Shown one piece after another: positions 44,823-53,687 of a stretch of DNA of 61,247 nt. The notes beneath the pieces are model-generated. The model made no database searches and had not been told where the DNA came from. It saw nothing but the letters and a program-made list of their open reading frames with translations. The stretch comes from Collinsella sp. (lineage in GTDB: Bacteria; Actinomycetota; Coriobacteriia; Coriobacteriales; Coriobacteriaceae). Location: positions 1 to 61,247 of the forward strand of contig JAGZEK010000012.1 in NCBI GenBank assembly GCA_018368345.1, written 5' to 3'. Positions within the stretch are counted from its first letter, which is position 1; the number at the start of each line of letters is the position of its first letter. A program made the translations under genes and the position numbers.

Positions 44823-46739
44823 CATTACCTTCTGAAACATATGGCGCACCTTGTCCAGGCGGCTGTTTGGACGGCGGGGCTGGATGACCGGCTCGCCGAC
44901 AGCGGCCTGATACCCTTTCAGTTCTGTAAGACATACGCTCCGCCCGTTGGTGTAAAAGGCCAGATCAGTACGGTATGCCTGTATATAGCGGGCGGGAATT
45001 TCGCCAGTAAAGACAACTTCATCCTTTTTTACCTGGGCCGTTTCGATGGTGGCACAGTATTTTGGCGCATCGTGATAAGCCCTGGAAAGGTATTCCTGGG
45101 GCGCATAGAGGGTGAAGGAGAGATAAGGTTCCAGCAACTGCGTTCCTGATTTCTTCAATGCCTGTTCCAATACAATCGGGGCCAATGAGCGAAAATCCGC
45201 CGGCGTGCTGACCGGGCTATAATAAAGCCCGTATTCAAAGCAAATCTTACAGTCCGTTACGTTCCAGCCGCACAAGCCTTGCTCCAGCCCGTAACGGATA
45301 CCATCCATGACAGCGTTTTGAAAACTCTGGTTCAAGTATCCCAGGGAAACCCGGCTTTCGTATTGTACACCGGAGCCAAGCGGGAGCGGCGTAACAGACA
45401 GTCCGATGGATGCCCAAAACGGGTTGGGTGGCACCTCAATATGGATAGTGTGGTTGGCTGCTTTGAGCGGCCGCTCTAAATAAATGACGGTGGGTTCCTT
45501 CACCGCTGTTTCAATCTTGTACTTTTCCGCCAGCAAAGCGGAAACAACCTCCAACTGCACCCGGCCCAAAAAAGAAAGAATGATCTCATGGGTGATGGAA
45601 TCCACCTCGTAGCGCAAAAGCGGGTCAGTATCCGCAATTTGCGTAAGAGCGTCCAGCAACCGTTCTCTTTGCGCTGCCGTTTTCGGCGCAATCGCCGTCC
45701 GCAGCATGGGGAGGGGGGCATCACGCCACCTTTCACGAGGGAGCCGGGTTTGGTCCCCCAATACATCGTTTAATCCCACGCTGTCGCTGGGAAAGATGAC
45801 AATTTCGCCCTTATGGGCGGTGTCTGTCCGAACAATTTCCCCTTTGGATGGAATACGCATCTCTGTGATTTTCAGCTTTTCTCTCCCGGCCAGGGCCACC
45901 GTATCCCGCAGGCACAGCGTTCCGCTGTATAGCCGCAGATAGATGAGCCGCTGGCCACAATCTGTATACTCCACCTTAAAAACGCTGCCGCATAGGGCGG
46001 CGCTCCCCTGTTCCCCAATCGGTTGGAACAGCCCTGTCACTGCATCCATCAACGGTTGAATGCCAAGGCCCTTTTTGGCGCTGCCATGATAGACTGGGAA
46101 CAGGGAAGCGGCTTGAACCCGCCGCTGTTCCTCCTGCGCAAGTTCTTCCTGACTGATTGGCTCTCCTGCGATATACTTTTCCAATAATCCATCGTTATTT
46201 TCGATGACCGCATCCCATGCTTCTATGCCGGTATTTTCCTCCAGGACTATTTCCGGGGACAGCGATACCGTCTGCTTGATGATAATATCGGCGGAGAGCT
46301 TATCCCGAACAGACTGATACACGCCCTGCAAATCAACGCCAGCCTGGTCGATTTTGTTGATAAAGATAACGGTGGGAATGTTCATTTTCCGCAGGGCATA
46401 GAACAGAATACGGGTCTGGGCCTGCACACCATCTTTAGCGGAGATCACCAAGATAGCCCCATCTAAAACAGCCAAAGAGCGGTACACCTCCGCCAAAAAA
46501 TCCATGTGGCCGGGCGTATCCACTATGTTGACTTTACATCTGTGCCACTGGAAGGAAGTGACTGCCGCTTGAATGGTAATCCCACGCTGCCGCTCCAGCA
46601 GCATGGTGTCCGTCCTCGTTGTCCCTTTTTCGACGCTCCCCGGTTCTGAAATGGCTCCGCTGGCATATAGCAGGCTCTCTGTCAAGGTCGTCTTTCCAGC
46701 GTCTACATGGGCAAGAATCCCAATATTGATAATGTTCAT
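44820..46739 (-). CDS. tet(W): Tetracycline resistance ribosomal protection protein Tet(W)
   Basis: This 639-residue EF-G-like GTPase releases tetracycline from the ribosome. It has GILAHVDAGKTTLTESLLY, DTPGHMDF and NKIDQAG motifs and a C-terminus ending KVRHMFQKVM; the residues and the exact length match Tet(W) as I know it, with scattered substitutions. The start is ATG 46739, following an AGGATAG-type ribosome site; eight upstream in-frame codons are leader. Base composition is clearly lower in GC than the neighbours. Its stop TGA appears to be made of host GH32 sequence, because the element joins immediately after the last codon. Confidence 0.95.
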   Translation of the reverse strand: MNIINIGILAHVDAGKTTLTESLLYASGAISEPGSVEKGTTRTDTMLLERQRGITIQAAVTSFQWHRCKVNIVDTPGHMDFLAEVYRSLAVLDGAILVISAKDGVQAQTRILFYALRKMNIPTVIFINKIDQAGVDLQGVYQSVRDKLSADIIIKQTVSLSPEIVLEENTGIEAWDAVIENNDGLLEKYIAGEPISQEELAQEEQRRVQAASLFPVYHGSAKKGLGIQPLMDAVTGLFQPIGEQGSAALCGSVFKVEYTDCGQRLIYLRLYSGTLCLRDTVALAGREKLKITEMRIPSKGEIVRTDTAHKGEIVIFPSDSVGLNDVLGDQTRLPRERWRDAPLPMLRTAIAPKTAAQRERLLDALTQIADTDPLLRYEVDSITHEIILSFLGRVQLEVVSALLAEKYKIETAVKEPTVIYLERPLKAANHTIHIEVPPNPFWASIGLSVTPLPLGSGVQYESRVSLGYLNQSFQNAVMDGIRYGLEQGLCGWNVTDCKICFEYGLYYSPVSTPADFRSLAPIVLEQALKKSGTQLLEPYLSFTLYAPQEYLSRAYHDAPKYCATIETAQVKKDEVVFTGEIPARYIQAYRTDLAFYTNGRSVCLTELKGYQAAVGEPVIQPRRPNSRLDKVRHMFQKVM

Positions 46740-46771
46740 GTCTATCCTCCATGCAAGGCCCAAATGGGCGC

Positions 46772-46809
46772 AAAAATCCCCAGCGGCTAATACTTTTACC
46801 GCTGGGGAT
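46772..46809 (-). terminator. Attenuator hairpin in the tet(W) leader
   Basis: CCCCAGCGG pairs with CCGCTGGGG on the minus strand, followed by ATTTTTG, about 35 bases before the tet(W) ATG. A leader ORF lies just upstream. This is the tet(M)-type layout in which ribosome behaviour on the leader decides whether transcription continues. Confidence 0.75.
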
Positions 46810-46860
46810 CATGACTTCGGACACACAAAAACACACACGGCTTACATAAGCTGCTGTCCG

Positions 46861-46935
46861 TCACGATATTTGCTTAAAAGGCAAAAGTATTCTTAAATTG
46901 GGTACAAAAACCAAGCCCCTGCAAGGGGCAAGCAT
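46861..46935 (-). CDS. Putative tet(W) leader peptide (24 residues)
   Basis: ATG 46935 opens a 24-codon frame (MLAPCRGLVFVPNLRILLPF and four more residues) that stops 52 bases before the attenuator stem. Its own start lies in a GCCCCTTGCAGGGGC hairpin. Leader peptides of this size precede ribosome-protection genes and sense tetracycline-slowed ribosomes. The reading frame is seen; translation is inferred. Confidence 0.5.
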   Translation of the reverse strand: MLAPCRGLVFVPNLRILLPFKQIS

Positions 46936-47007
46936 TTTTGCGCCCATTATCAAATTTTATTTAAGAATACCTTGCCGCATATTTTTTTTCCTTTTCTGGT
47001 TTTAATC

Positions 47008-47036
47008 ATTGTATCACATCAGTTTTAGGAAAGCAA
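47008..47036 (-). promoter_or_regulatory. tet(W) promoter
   Basis: TTGCTT (47031-47036), 17 bp, TACAAT (47008-47013) on the minus strand. It would give a leader of about 260 bases before the tet(W) start, containing the small ORF and the attenuator. Confidence 0.7.
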
Positions 47037-47354
47037 GTACCTAAAAGAAATTTTTCTTCCCCTTATATGTAACAATCATACCGGCTTCCTAGCGTTCAGA
47101 ATGTTTTCTGCTGTCTGCTGTGGTGTTTGGTTGGAATTGTCCAACCAAAAGCCGATCCGTGGTGTTGTCTGCATTTTACTAAATACAAATTCAATGTATA
47201 CAGAAAGATATAAGGAGTGGGAGGGATTCCGCCGTAGTTGGCATTGTAGGAAAATCCAAAAGTTTAGATTTTCCCACAATGCTTATCTTTTGGTCTTTGG
47301 TTCGGAATAGTGTAGTGCTGGCGGTCTATCTCTTGTTTTCGGTTGCTTGCTTCC
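47037..47354. other. Foreign AT-rich segment upstream of tet(W), with an ORF remnant
   Basis: This AT-rich stretch belongs to the acquired DNA. A minus-strand frame (47076-47279) ends TPRIGFWLDNSNQTPQQTAE and a few more residues, a C-terminus reminiscent of small P-loop kinases, but its first half has no motif and no ribosome site, so I treat it as a fragment. The right border with host DNA lies between about 47290 and 47355. Confidence 0.45.
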
Positions 47355-47453
47355 TTACCGTACATGAGCATTATCGGCCGAGATATATCCACCGTTGAGG
47401 TAGCGCGAGACCGCGGCGCTCGAAACGCCCGCCAGCTCGGCCACATCCTTCAT
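47355..47453 (-). pseudogene. N-terminal fragment of a LacI-family regulator
   Basis: The minus-strand frame from ATG 47453 reads MKDVAELAGVSSAAVSRYLN, then GGYISADNAHVR and TAA at the tet(W)-island border. This is the helix-turn-helix and hinge start of a LacI-type repressor; the whole ligand-binding domain is gone. An in-frame TTG at 47462 adds three residues (L/M-V-R), the more usual LacI opening. Together with the GH32 fragment it marks a former sucrose regulator-hydrolase locus. Confidence 0.8.
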
Positions 47454-47505
47454 ACGTACCAAAAAGCACCCCTGACAACGAATTCACAAGAACCATGATA
47501 CCCAA

Positions 47506-48171
47506 CTACCCGTGGTATTCGCCGTTGTACTGGATCAGCGTGAGGTCTTCAACGCCGTCGAGGGCGCGAATCGCATCCGCGAACGGCATATCCACACCGT
47601 CAGAGAACACCTCCACGGTCATCTCCACCTTGTCGCCGCGCATGGTCTTGGACTTCACCGTAAACTTGGTGCGGCCAAACGCGCGCACGATATCGTCGCC
47701 CGTGGTCTGGCCCGTGTAGTGGATGACCATCATGTACACGCGCGCCTTGTCCTGATGACTCGCAAAGCCGGCGATCATCGCCACGATGACCACCGCCGTC
47801 AGCCCCACGAGCGCGTACATGCCGGCGCCCGCCGTAATGCCCGTGGTAATGGCCCAAAACAGATACAGCAGGTCGAGCGGGTCCTTGACCGCTGTACGGT
47901 AACGAACGATTGACAGAGCACCGACCATACCGAGCGAGATGACCACGTTAGTCGAGATCGCAAGCGTGACCATGCATGTGAGCACGCACATGCCCACGAG
48001 CGTCACGGCAAAGCTGCGCGAATACACCACGCCGGTAAAAAAGCGCTTGTACACGTAATAGATCAGGATACCCATGGCGAGCGCCACGAGCAGCGATAGA
48101 CCGATCTTGGCAGGATCGACCTGGCCAAACGCCTCCAAAACGGAGTTCTTAAAGAAGTCTCTGGTGCTCAT
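47506..48171 (-). CDS. DUF4956 membrane protein
   Basis: This 221-residue protein has about four membrane segments (roughly 23-42, 52-74, 78-95 and 105-135) and the family's signature GMVGALSIVRYRTAVKDPLDLLYLFWAI, followed by a cytosolic domain of about 85 residues. The function of DUF4956 is unknown. It often neighbours VTC-domain and CotH-type genes; here all three are consecutive and it ends the Pel-like operon, three bases after the VTC gene. Confidence 0.85.
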   Translation of the reverse strand: MSTRDFFKNSVLEAFGQVDPAKIGLSLLVALAMGILIYYVYKRFFTGVVYSRSFAVTLVGMCVLTCMVTLAISTNVVISLGMVGALSIVRYRTAVKDPLDLLYLFWAITTGITAGAGMYALVGLTAVVIVAMIAGFASHQDKARVYMMVIHYTGQTTGDDIVRAFGRTKFTVKSKTMRGDKVEMTVEVFSDGVDMPFADAIRALDGVEDLTLIQYNGEYHG

Positions 48172-48174
48172 GGT

Positions 48175-48966
48175 CTAAATATCCCCTCGGTTCTCAAAAT
48201 CCGATTCCCAATAGCTAAAGCCGCGCAGGTAGGCGGTCTTTTCGTAGCACAGGCAGTACTTGGAGACCGCCGTGAGTTCGGCCGCGCCCGGCGGCACCAT
48301 ATCGCGCACGAGCTGCGGGCAAAACTCCGTAAACTTGACCTCCATCACCAGCTTGCCTGGCTCCAGCACGGGCAGCGCGGGCAGGGTGGCATCAAAGATA
48401 TCAAAGCTCCCCACCGCGGCGCGCACGTTCATGTCAAACGTAATGCGCACGGTGCCCTCGTCCATCACCCACGGTTCGCGCTCGTAGTCCACGATGGTGC
48501 GCGGGCGCATCATGTTGCAGATGCACTCGATGTAGAACTCGCGGCAGAGCGGATAGGGGCTCCTCAGCAAAAAGTCGTAGTCACCGGCCAGAATCTGCTC
48601 AAACTCGCCGCGCGTGAGCGGCGCGCCCTCCTTGTAGATCCAGCTGCCGTACTTCTTTTTGCGCTCGAGCTTAATCACCTTGTCGCTGCCGTTATAGATG
48701 CGCACGCGATACTTTTTGCGCATGAGAATACCGGCGTCTTTTTCTTCGTAGGCCGAGTTGCAGTAGTCGTCAAAGTACAGGCTGCGAATGGTGTAGCCAC
48801 CCGCCCGCGCATGCTTGTCCAGCTTAAACACCGGCGCCATGCGGCAGGCAAGCGCGGCGTGCTCGCCCTCATTAATGAGATATTTGAGCTCGTGGCGATA
48901 ACGCTCCTGCGTGGCGCGCACAGGCGGAGCCGCCAAGCGCTCAAGCAGCGCGCTAGCCCTCCTCAT
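48175..48966 (-). CDS. VTC-domain (polyphosphate polymerase-type) protein
   Basis: This 263-residue protein has the VTC triphosphate-tunnel pattern: YRHELKYLI, TIRSLYFDDY, KYRVRIYNG, IKLERKKKYG, VDYEREPWV, RITFDMNVR and LVMEVKFTEF, supplying the basic and acidic strands that line the tunnel. In yeast, Vtc4 makes polyphosphate from ATP this way; bacterial members are less studied and may bind polyphosphate or other nucleotides. No membrane segment is present, so DUF4956 is the likely membrane partner. It overlaps the CotH gene by 14 bases. Confidence 0.85.
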   Translation of the reverse strand: MRRASALLERLAAPPVRATQERYRHELKYLINEGEHAALACRMAPVFKLDKHARAGGYTIRSLYFDDYCNSAYEEKDAGILMRKKYRVRIYNGSDKVIKLERKKKYGSWIYKEGAPLTRGEFEQILAGDYDFLLRSPYPLCREFYIECICNMMRPRTIVDYEREPWVMDEGTVRITFDMNVRAAVGSFDIFDATLPALPVLEPGKLVMEVKFTEFCPQLVRDMVPPGAAELTAVSKYCLCYEKTAYLRGFSYWESDFENRGDI

Positions 48967-50722
48967 ACGTGTCCTCCACGACCTTACCGCCGTCTTGCAC
49001 GTAAAAACACTTCATGCCGTAGTGCTTGCCGTCGTCGGTCACATAGTAGTCAAACGCATCTTGTATATAGCCGTCTGAGTTGGTGGCGCGCACGCGCACA
49101 AAATACTGGCCGGCATTGGGCGCATCGCAGGTCACCTCGGGCAGTAGCACGTCCTCGGCCTTAAAAAGCACGTCGCTTATGGCATAGTCGCGCGAAAGCT
49201 CTACGGTGTAGCGAATGTCGCGCGCCTCAAAGTCGTAGGACGTATCCCAGTTAATGCGCAGCTTACCGTTATCGATCTGCGGCACGCCGATGTAGAACGG
49301 CATGGGCTTTTTAAAACTCTCGCGAAAGCTCTTGTAGTTCTCCTCGATCTCGGAGGGAATCGCCGCGGCAATCCGCTCGTATTCGTCCTTGGTGACAGGC
49401 AGATTGTCGATATCGGGCGAAGCAAAGACCAGGGATTCAGTCACTTCGCGATAATGTTTAATCATCTTGGCCAGGCGTGCCTCGGTCATATACGAGCGCA
49501 GGTCCCTTACGGCGCGGTCGAGCTCGCTGCGGAACGATTTGCTGCGCAGCGCACGATTGAATAGCACGTTGCCCCAGTAGTTGCTTACGCCGCGCTCCCA
49601 ACTCGCATAGTCGGAAAACCCGGTAAGAGAAAGCTCCAGTTTGCGCAGCATGCCGTCGTTATCCCAATCCAGGATGTACCAGACCTTGGAGTTAAGCGGG
49701 CTATACAGATAGCAGTTACGGTTCTGCGTATCGCAGTTGCCCGTCAGAATCTGAAACGCCAGCCAATAGACCAGGTTCTCGGTATCAAAGTAGGTGTCGA
49801 GCACGTCATCGATCTTTTGCGATTCGTCGTTGAGGGCGTCGAGCATCTCGATGAGCTTGGTGTGGTCCGAATCGCCCTTAATCTCGAGCATGCCCTCAAA
49901 GCTTGCCTGGTTGTAGTCGGGATCGTCGGCAAGCTTAATGGTGTCCTCGTAGCGATGGAAATCAAAGCTGTTCACCTTGTACAGGTCCCCGCTCTTATCC
50001 AGGCCATGTGCCTTAAGCGCCGTCTTGTTGAGCTGCTCCACCTGCGTAAACAGGCCGTAGTCCTCAAAGGTATCGTTGGACTTTTCGGTCTGGTCGCACA
50101 CCCACAGATGCACAAACTGCGTACGCAGGCCCATCATCTGGGGAATCCCGCGGATAAGGTCGTAGGCCATCTTGTTGCGAAAACGCATACCCTCGCCCAT
50201 GTGCTTGTTGAGCGCAATCGCGCGCTGTTGGCGCCAGGTACCCTTGCCCTTTTTGAGCTCCACCTTGTAATTCTTTTGCGAGTTCATGCTCGATGTCTGA
50301 CCGCGCACCTGCACGGTAGCATTGGGCGCTTCCTCGCCATAGCCAACCTCGCCGGCCACCGGGCCGTCTTCGTCGCCCGCCTGCAGCAGGCCCATAACCT
50401 GATAGCGCGTCACGCCCATGTCGGCATAGTCATACACCGAGTACGTATTGATCTCGGCCCAGCTGTGGTCGGTGTTCTCGGAGCTGTTGCCGCGCGAGAC
50501 CGTCAGGTACATGGTCACAATGCCCGAGTCGTCGTAGACCTCGTACAGCTCGTCCTTATCACGCAGGTGCTTGGACTGGTCGGAGGCCTCGGCCTTTTTA
50601 ATCTTGCCCTGATTTTTGACCTTTTTGGTCGAGGATTCGTCCTGAGATGAGCAGCCCGAAAGCAGCAGCGCGCCGGCAGCCGCCTCGATCAGACAGCGGC
50701 GAGACATCAACTTATCGATCAT
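48953..50722 (-). CDS. CotH-family protein kinase-like lipoprotein
   Basis: This 589-residue protein has a signal peptide ending in the lipobox LLSGC (Cys 24), so it should be anchored outside the membrane. The CotH domain shows TVQVRGQTSSMNSQKNYKVEL (nucleotide-binding Lys region), LYSPLNSKVWYILDWDNDGM (metal-binding D-x-D) and a FFLR-like stretch. A fibronectin-like beta domain follows (about 465-570). CotH enzymes phosphorylate proteins; polysaccharide-linked members may act on secreted or surface partners. It overlaps pelG by 11 bases and the VTC gene by 14. Confidence 0.8.
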   Translation of the reverse strand: MIDKLMSRRCLIEAAAGALLLSGCSSQDESSTKKVKNQGKIKKAEASDQSKHLRDKDELYEVYDDSGIVTMYLTVSRGNSSENTDHSWAEINTYSVYDYADMGVTRYQVMGLLQAGDEDGPVAGEVGYGEEAPNATVQVRGQTSSMNSQKNYKVELKKGKGTWRQQRAIALNKHMGEGMRFRNKMAYDLIRGIPQMMGLRTQFVHLWVCDQTEKSNDTFEDYGLFTQVEQLNKTALKAHGLDKSGDLYKVNSFDFHRYEDTIKLADDPDYNQASFEGMLEIKGDSDHTKLIEMLDALNDESQKIDDVLDTYFDTENLVYWLAFQILTGNCDTQNRNCYLYSPLNSKVWYILDWDNDGMLRKLELSLTGFSDYASWERGVSNYWGNVLFNRALRSKSFRSELDRAVRDLRSYMTEARLAKMIKHYREVTESLVFASPDIDNLPVTKDEYERIAAAIPSEIEENYKSFRESFKKPMPFYIGVPQIDNGKLRINWDTSYDFEARDIRYTVELSRDYAISDVLFKAEDVLLPEVTCDAPNAGQYFVRVRATNSDGYIQDAFDYYVTDDGKHYGMKCFYVQDGGKVVEDTYEEG

Positions 50723-52256
50723 CAGAACCTCCCCAATGGTTGCGATACACGCGAACTACTGCGCGCTGAAACGCGCCGTGCGGCACGCCCTTGCGGCGGC
50801 ACTCCTCATAGCGCTGCTCGGCACGGTCGAGCAAGCGGCCCAGCTGTGTAAAACGACCCGTTTTGTCGGTCGCCACAATGGGCTGCTGGCTCAGGATACG
50901 ATACGGTAAGTTGGCGGTATAGGTATCGAGCCGCAGCAGCGCCACGATAAAAAACACCACCGCACCCAACAAAAAGCCAAAGCCGTAAAACTGCTGCGGC
51001 AAAAGCAACGACACGGCGGTCGCGAGCCCCGCCACACCGGCAAACAGGCCCGAGGCCAGAACGGCTCCCTTGTAGTCGGTAAAGTACAGCAAGATAAGCA
51101 GGATCGTGTTGCCCACGGCATACAGGCCGTAGCCTACGCATAACGTGCGAAAATACCCGTGCATAAGATTGTTAAAGCCCAGCGGCAGGGCCGAGAGCAC
51201 TGTAGTCTCGAGCGAGATGACCGCCGCGGTCACAAACAGCTGCTTGAGCGCGCAAAAGCGCAGTTCGCTGTTGAGCGTGGAGAGCATCTCCTCCTCGGCC
51301 ACCACAATATCGCCCACCACGCCGCCGTCGTTGAACAGGCTGTAGTAGTCACGGTAGCGCGGATAGAAATTGACCTCGACCGACACCACAAAGTTGACGG
51401 TCGTGACGAGTGTGGTCAAAAACGCAATGAGTGCCGGAACGTCATGGTAAGGAGCCCCGTAAAACAGGCCTTTGATCTGCACGCCAATAGGGCCCGCCCA
51501 GATAATAACCAGGTGTGCGAAAAGCCCCAAGTTGGTAAACAGCCCCGTAAGCGCAAGCGGCATAAATTGGTCGAGCCAGCGCAAAAAACGCCAGGGACTC
51601 CGGTCACTCCGTGGAAAATACCGGTACAGCAGTACCACATCCCAGGCGAGCATGACGCCGTAGCCTAGGGCGATTGACGCCAACAGGCCCTCGACCGGCG
51701 GCAGCCCCAGTGCCAGCGCGGCCAGGGCGCACAGGCACGCCACACCAATGGCAGCCGCAAAGCTGCACAGGATACCGCGGTAATCTTTGATGGCCGTGAG
51801 GTAGCTCATGCCATTCCAGTTGACGATCATAATGTTGAACAGCCACAGGCACAGCAGCCCCTGCAGCAGCGTGGCCCCCGAGAACAGCAAAAAGACGCCG
51901 TAGAGCACCATGCCCGCAACGAGCATGATGGCATTAGATCCCCAAAACGAAGGCAGGATCTCATCCTCGCGCTCGGCAAAGAGCATGTCGGCCAAAAAGC
52001 GCGTGACCGGCATGGAGAAAAAGCTTGTGAGCGTGAGCGATGCCAGCAGCGTATAGGTCACCATGCACACCAGCAGATCCTGGTTGGCGCGGCCCACACC
52101 CCACAGACCGCACAGCACCAAGATACCCACCTGGAGCAGCACGCCAAGCAGCATGGGGCCCGTGCACACAATGCCGGCGTAGCCATAGGCGCGCATCGTG
52201 GCAAACAGACCCTTGCGCCTAAACAGGCGTTTGAGCTCAAAACCGATTCCGGCCAC
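50712..52256 (-). CDS. pelG: PelG-type inner-membrane polysaccharide transporter
   Basis: This 514-residue protein opens with MAGIGFELKRLFRRKGLFAT, the PelG hallmark, and has about twelve membrane segments, as in the MOP-type flippase family. In Pseudomonas, PelG works with PelF, PelD and PelE to move the Pel polymer across the inner membrane. A cytoplasmic tail of about 60 residues follows the last helix. It begins three bases after pelF ends. Confidence 0.9.
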   Translation of the reverse strand: MAGIGFELKRLFRRKGLFATMRAYGYAGIVCTGPMLLGVLLQVGILVLCGLWGVGRANQDLLVCMVTYTLLASLTLTSFFSMPVTRFLADMLFAEREDEILPSFWGSNAIMLVAGMVLYGVFLLFSGATLLQGLLCLWLFNIMIVNWNGMSYLTAIKDYRGILCSFAAAIGVACLCALAALALGLPPVEGLLASIALGYGVMLAWDVVLLYRYFPRSDRSPWRFLRWLDQFMPLALTGLFTNLGLFAHLVIIWAGPIGVQIKGLFYGAPYHDVPALIAFLTTLVTTVNFVVSVEVNFYPRYRDYYSLFNDGGVVGDIVVAEEEMLSTLNSELRFCALKQLFVTAAVISLETTVLSALPLGFNNLMHGYFRTLCVGYGLYAVGNTILLILLYFTDYKGAVLASGLFAGVAGLATAVSLLLPQQFYGFGFLLGAVVFFIVALLRLDTYTANLPYRILSQQPIVATDKTGRFTQLGRLLDRAEQRYEECRRKGVPHGAFQRAVVRVYRNHWGGSDDR

Positions 52257-52259
52257 CGG

Positions 52260-53687
52260 CTACTCCCCCTCTCTGGGCAGGTCAAACGCGCGCGCCGTCT
52301 CGTCGTACAGCGCGCGATAGTTGGCGAGCATCTGCTCGTGCAAAAAGTACGTGGCAACGCGACGCTGGCCACGCTCCCCCATCTCAATGCGACGGGCCCG
52401 GCTCACGCACATGCGCTCCATGGCATCAGCCAAGCCCTTGCGATACATAGGCGGCGTCACAAAACCCGCCACGCCAAAGTCGTCGCCCGGGGCGCCTTCG
52501 AGCAGCTCGCGGCAGCAGCCCACCTCGGTCGTCACGCAGGGACGGCGCGCTGCAAGCGACTCCAGCACGCTGAGCGGCTGGCCCTCGGAGATGCTCGTCA
52601 AAATGGTAAAGTCGAGCTTTTCCATGTACTCGACCACGTTGACGCGCCCGGTAAAGATCAGATCGCGCACGCCCAGGGTATCGACCAGCGCGTGGCACTC
52701 GGCGCCGTACTCCTCGTCATCCACGCCACCCATGATGTGCAGGCGCACGCGGGGCAGGCGCTCGTGCAGCTCAAAGAAGGCATAGATCATGGTCTTGACG
52801 TCCTTGATGGGCGCCAGGCGCACCACCGCGCCAATGTCCACCCAGCCGTCATCGGGCTTTAAGGGAATGTCCTTAAAGCGGTCGAACTGGATGCCGTTGG
52901 GGATGACCAGGCATTTGTCCGCATCGCAGCCCATATCGATCTGCGTCTTGCGGGCGTTATGAAACAAGCTCGTCACGCGGAAGGCGCGGCGGTAGATCTC
53001 CTCCGAAAGCAGGTAGAAAAAGCGAATCCAGCGGTCCTTAAACGACGGCACGACCCAGTCGGCACGAATGATCTCTTCCTCGCGCTCGCGGGTATAAATG
53101 CCGTGCTCGGTCAGCAGCACCGGCGCATGGTGAACGCTTGAGCCCAGGCAGGCGAGCAGGCCACCGTAGCCGGTCGAGATGGCATGGTACACATCGGCCA
53201 CCGGCACCTCGCTGCCCAACAGGTAGAGCACGGGAAGCAACATGGAGCGCATGGTGTGGAATGCATCGGCAAAGGGCGTGTAGGGGTACTCGGCCAGGCA
53301 CACGTCGCGGAAAATGTCCATAAACGTTCGGCTCTGCAAAAACGAGAGCGGATGCACGCGACGGCGCTGAAAGATATCGAACAGCACGTCCCAGTCCGGA
53401 TTGGAGAGCGACACCAGGCGGCGTAGCGCCTCGCGCTCGCGGTCGTTAAAACTGGCTTCATGTTGCTCGCCCGAAAGCCGCAGAGCATCGTCCAGGAACA
53501 CCTCGTGCACCTCGACCACGTTGCCGGGCAGCTCGTAGACAAACTTGCCGCGGTCGACAGCATGCGCGCCAATCACCCACAGCACAAACTCGTGCTCGGG
53601 CATGGCCTGTATGTAGCCGTGCATCCAGGTGGACACGCCGCCGTGCACATAGGGGTAGCAACCCTCGAGTACCAAGCAGATTCTCAT
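52260..53687 (-). CDS. pelF: PelF-type glycosyltransferase (GT4)
   Basis: This 475-residue cytosolic enzyme polymerises the Pel sugar from UDP-HexNAc. It starts MRICLVLEGCYPYVHGGVS and has the DUF3492-type N-terminal block, then a GT4 core with LVIPNGIQFDRF and the E-x7-E region SEGQPLSVLES. The start is ATG 53687, in a 4-base ATGA overlap with the preceding gene; the frame is open 237 bases further upstream but that is inside that gene. Confidence 0.92.
   Translation of the reverse strand: MRICLVLEGCYPYVHGGVSTWMHGYIQAMPEHEFVLWVIGAHAVDRGKFVYELPGNVVEVHEVFLDDALRLSGEQHEASFNDREREALRRLVSLSNPDWDVLFDIFQRRRVHPLSFLQSRTFMDIFRDVCLAEYPYTPFADAFHTMRSMLLPVLYLLGSEVPVADVYHAISTGYGGLLACLGSSVHHAPVLLTEHGIYTREREEEIIRADWVVPSFKDRWIRFFYLLSEEIYRRAFRVTSLFHNARKTQIDMGCDADKCLVIPNGIQFDRFKDIPLKPDDGWVDIGAVVRLAPIKDVKTMIYAFFELHERLPRVRLHIMGGVDDEEYGAECHALVDTLGVRDLIFTGRVNVVEYMEKLDFTILTSISEGQPLSVLESLAARRPCVTTEVGCCRELLEGAPGDDFGVAGFVTPPMYRKGLADAMERMCVSRARRIEMGERGQRRVATYFLHEQMLANYRALYDETARAFDLPREGE

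Noticed and set aside
44820..47340. A complete transposon around tet(W)
   Set aside because: No transposase, integrase, terminal inverted repeats or target duplication can be seen, so only an insertion or replacement of unknown mechanism is claimed.
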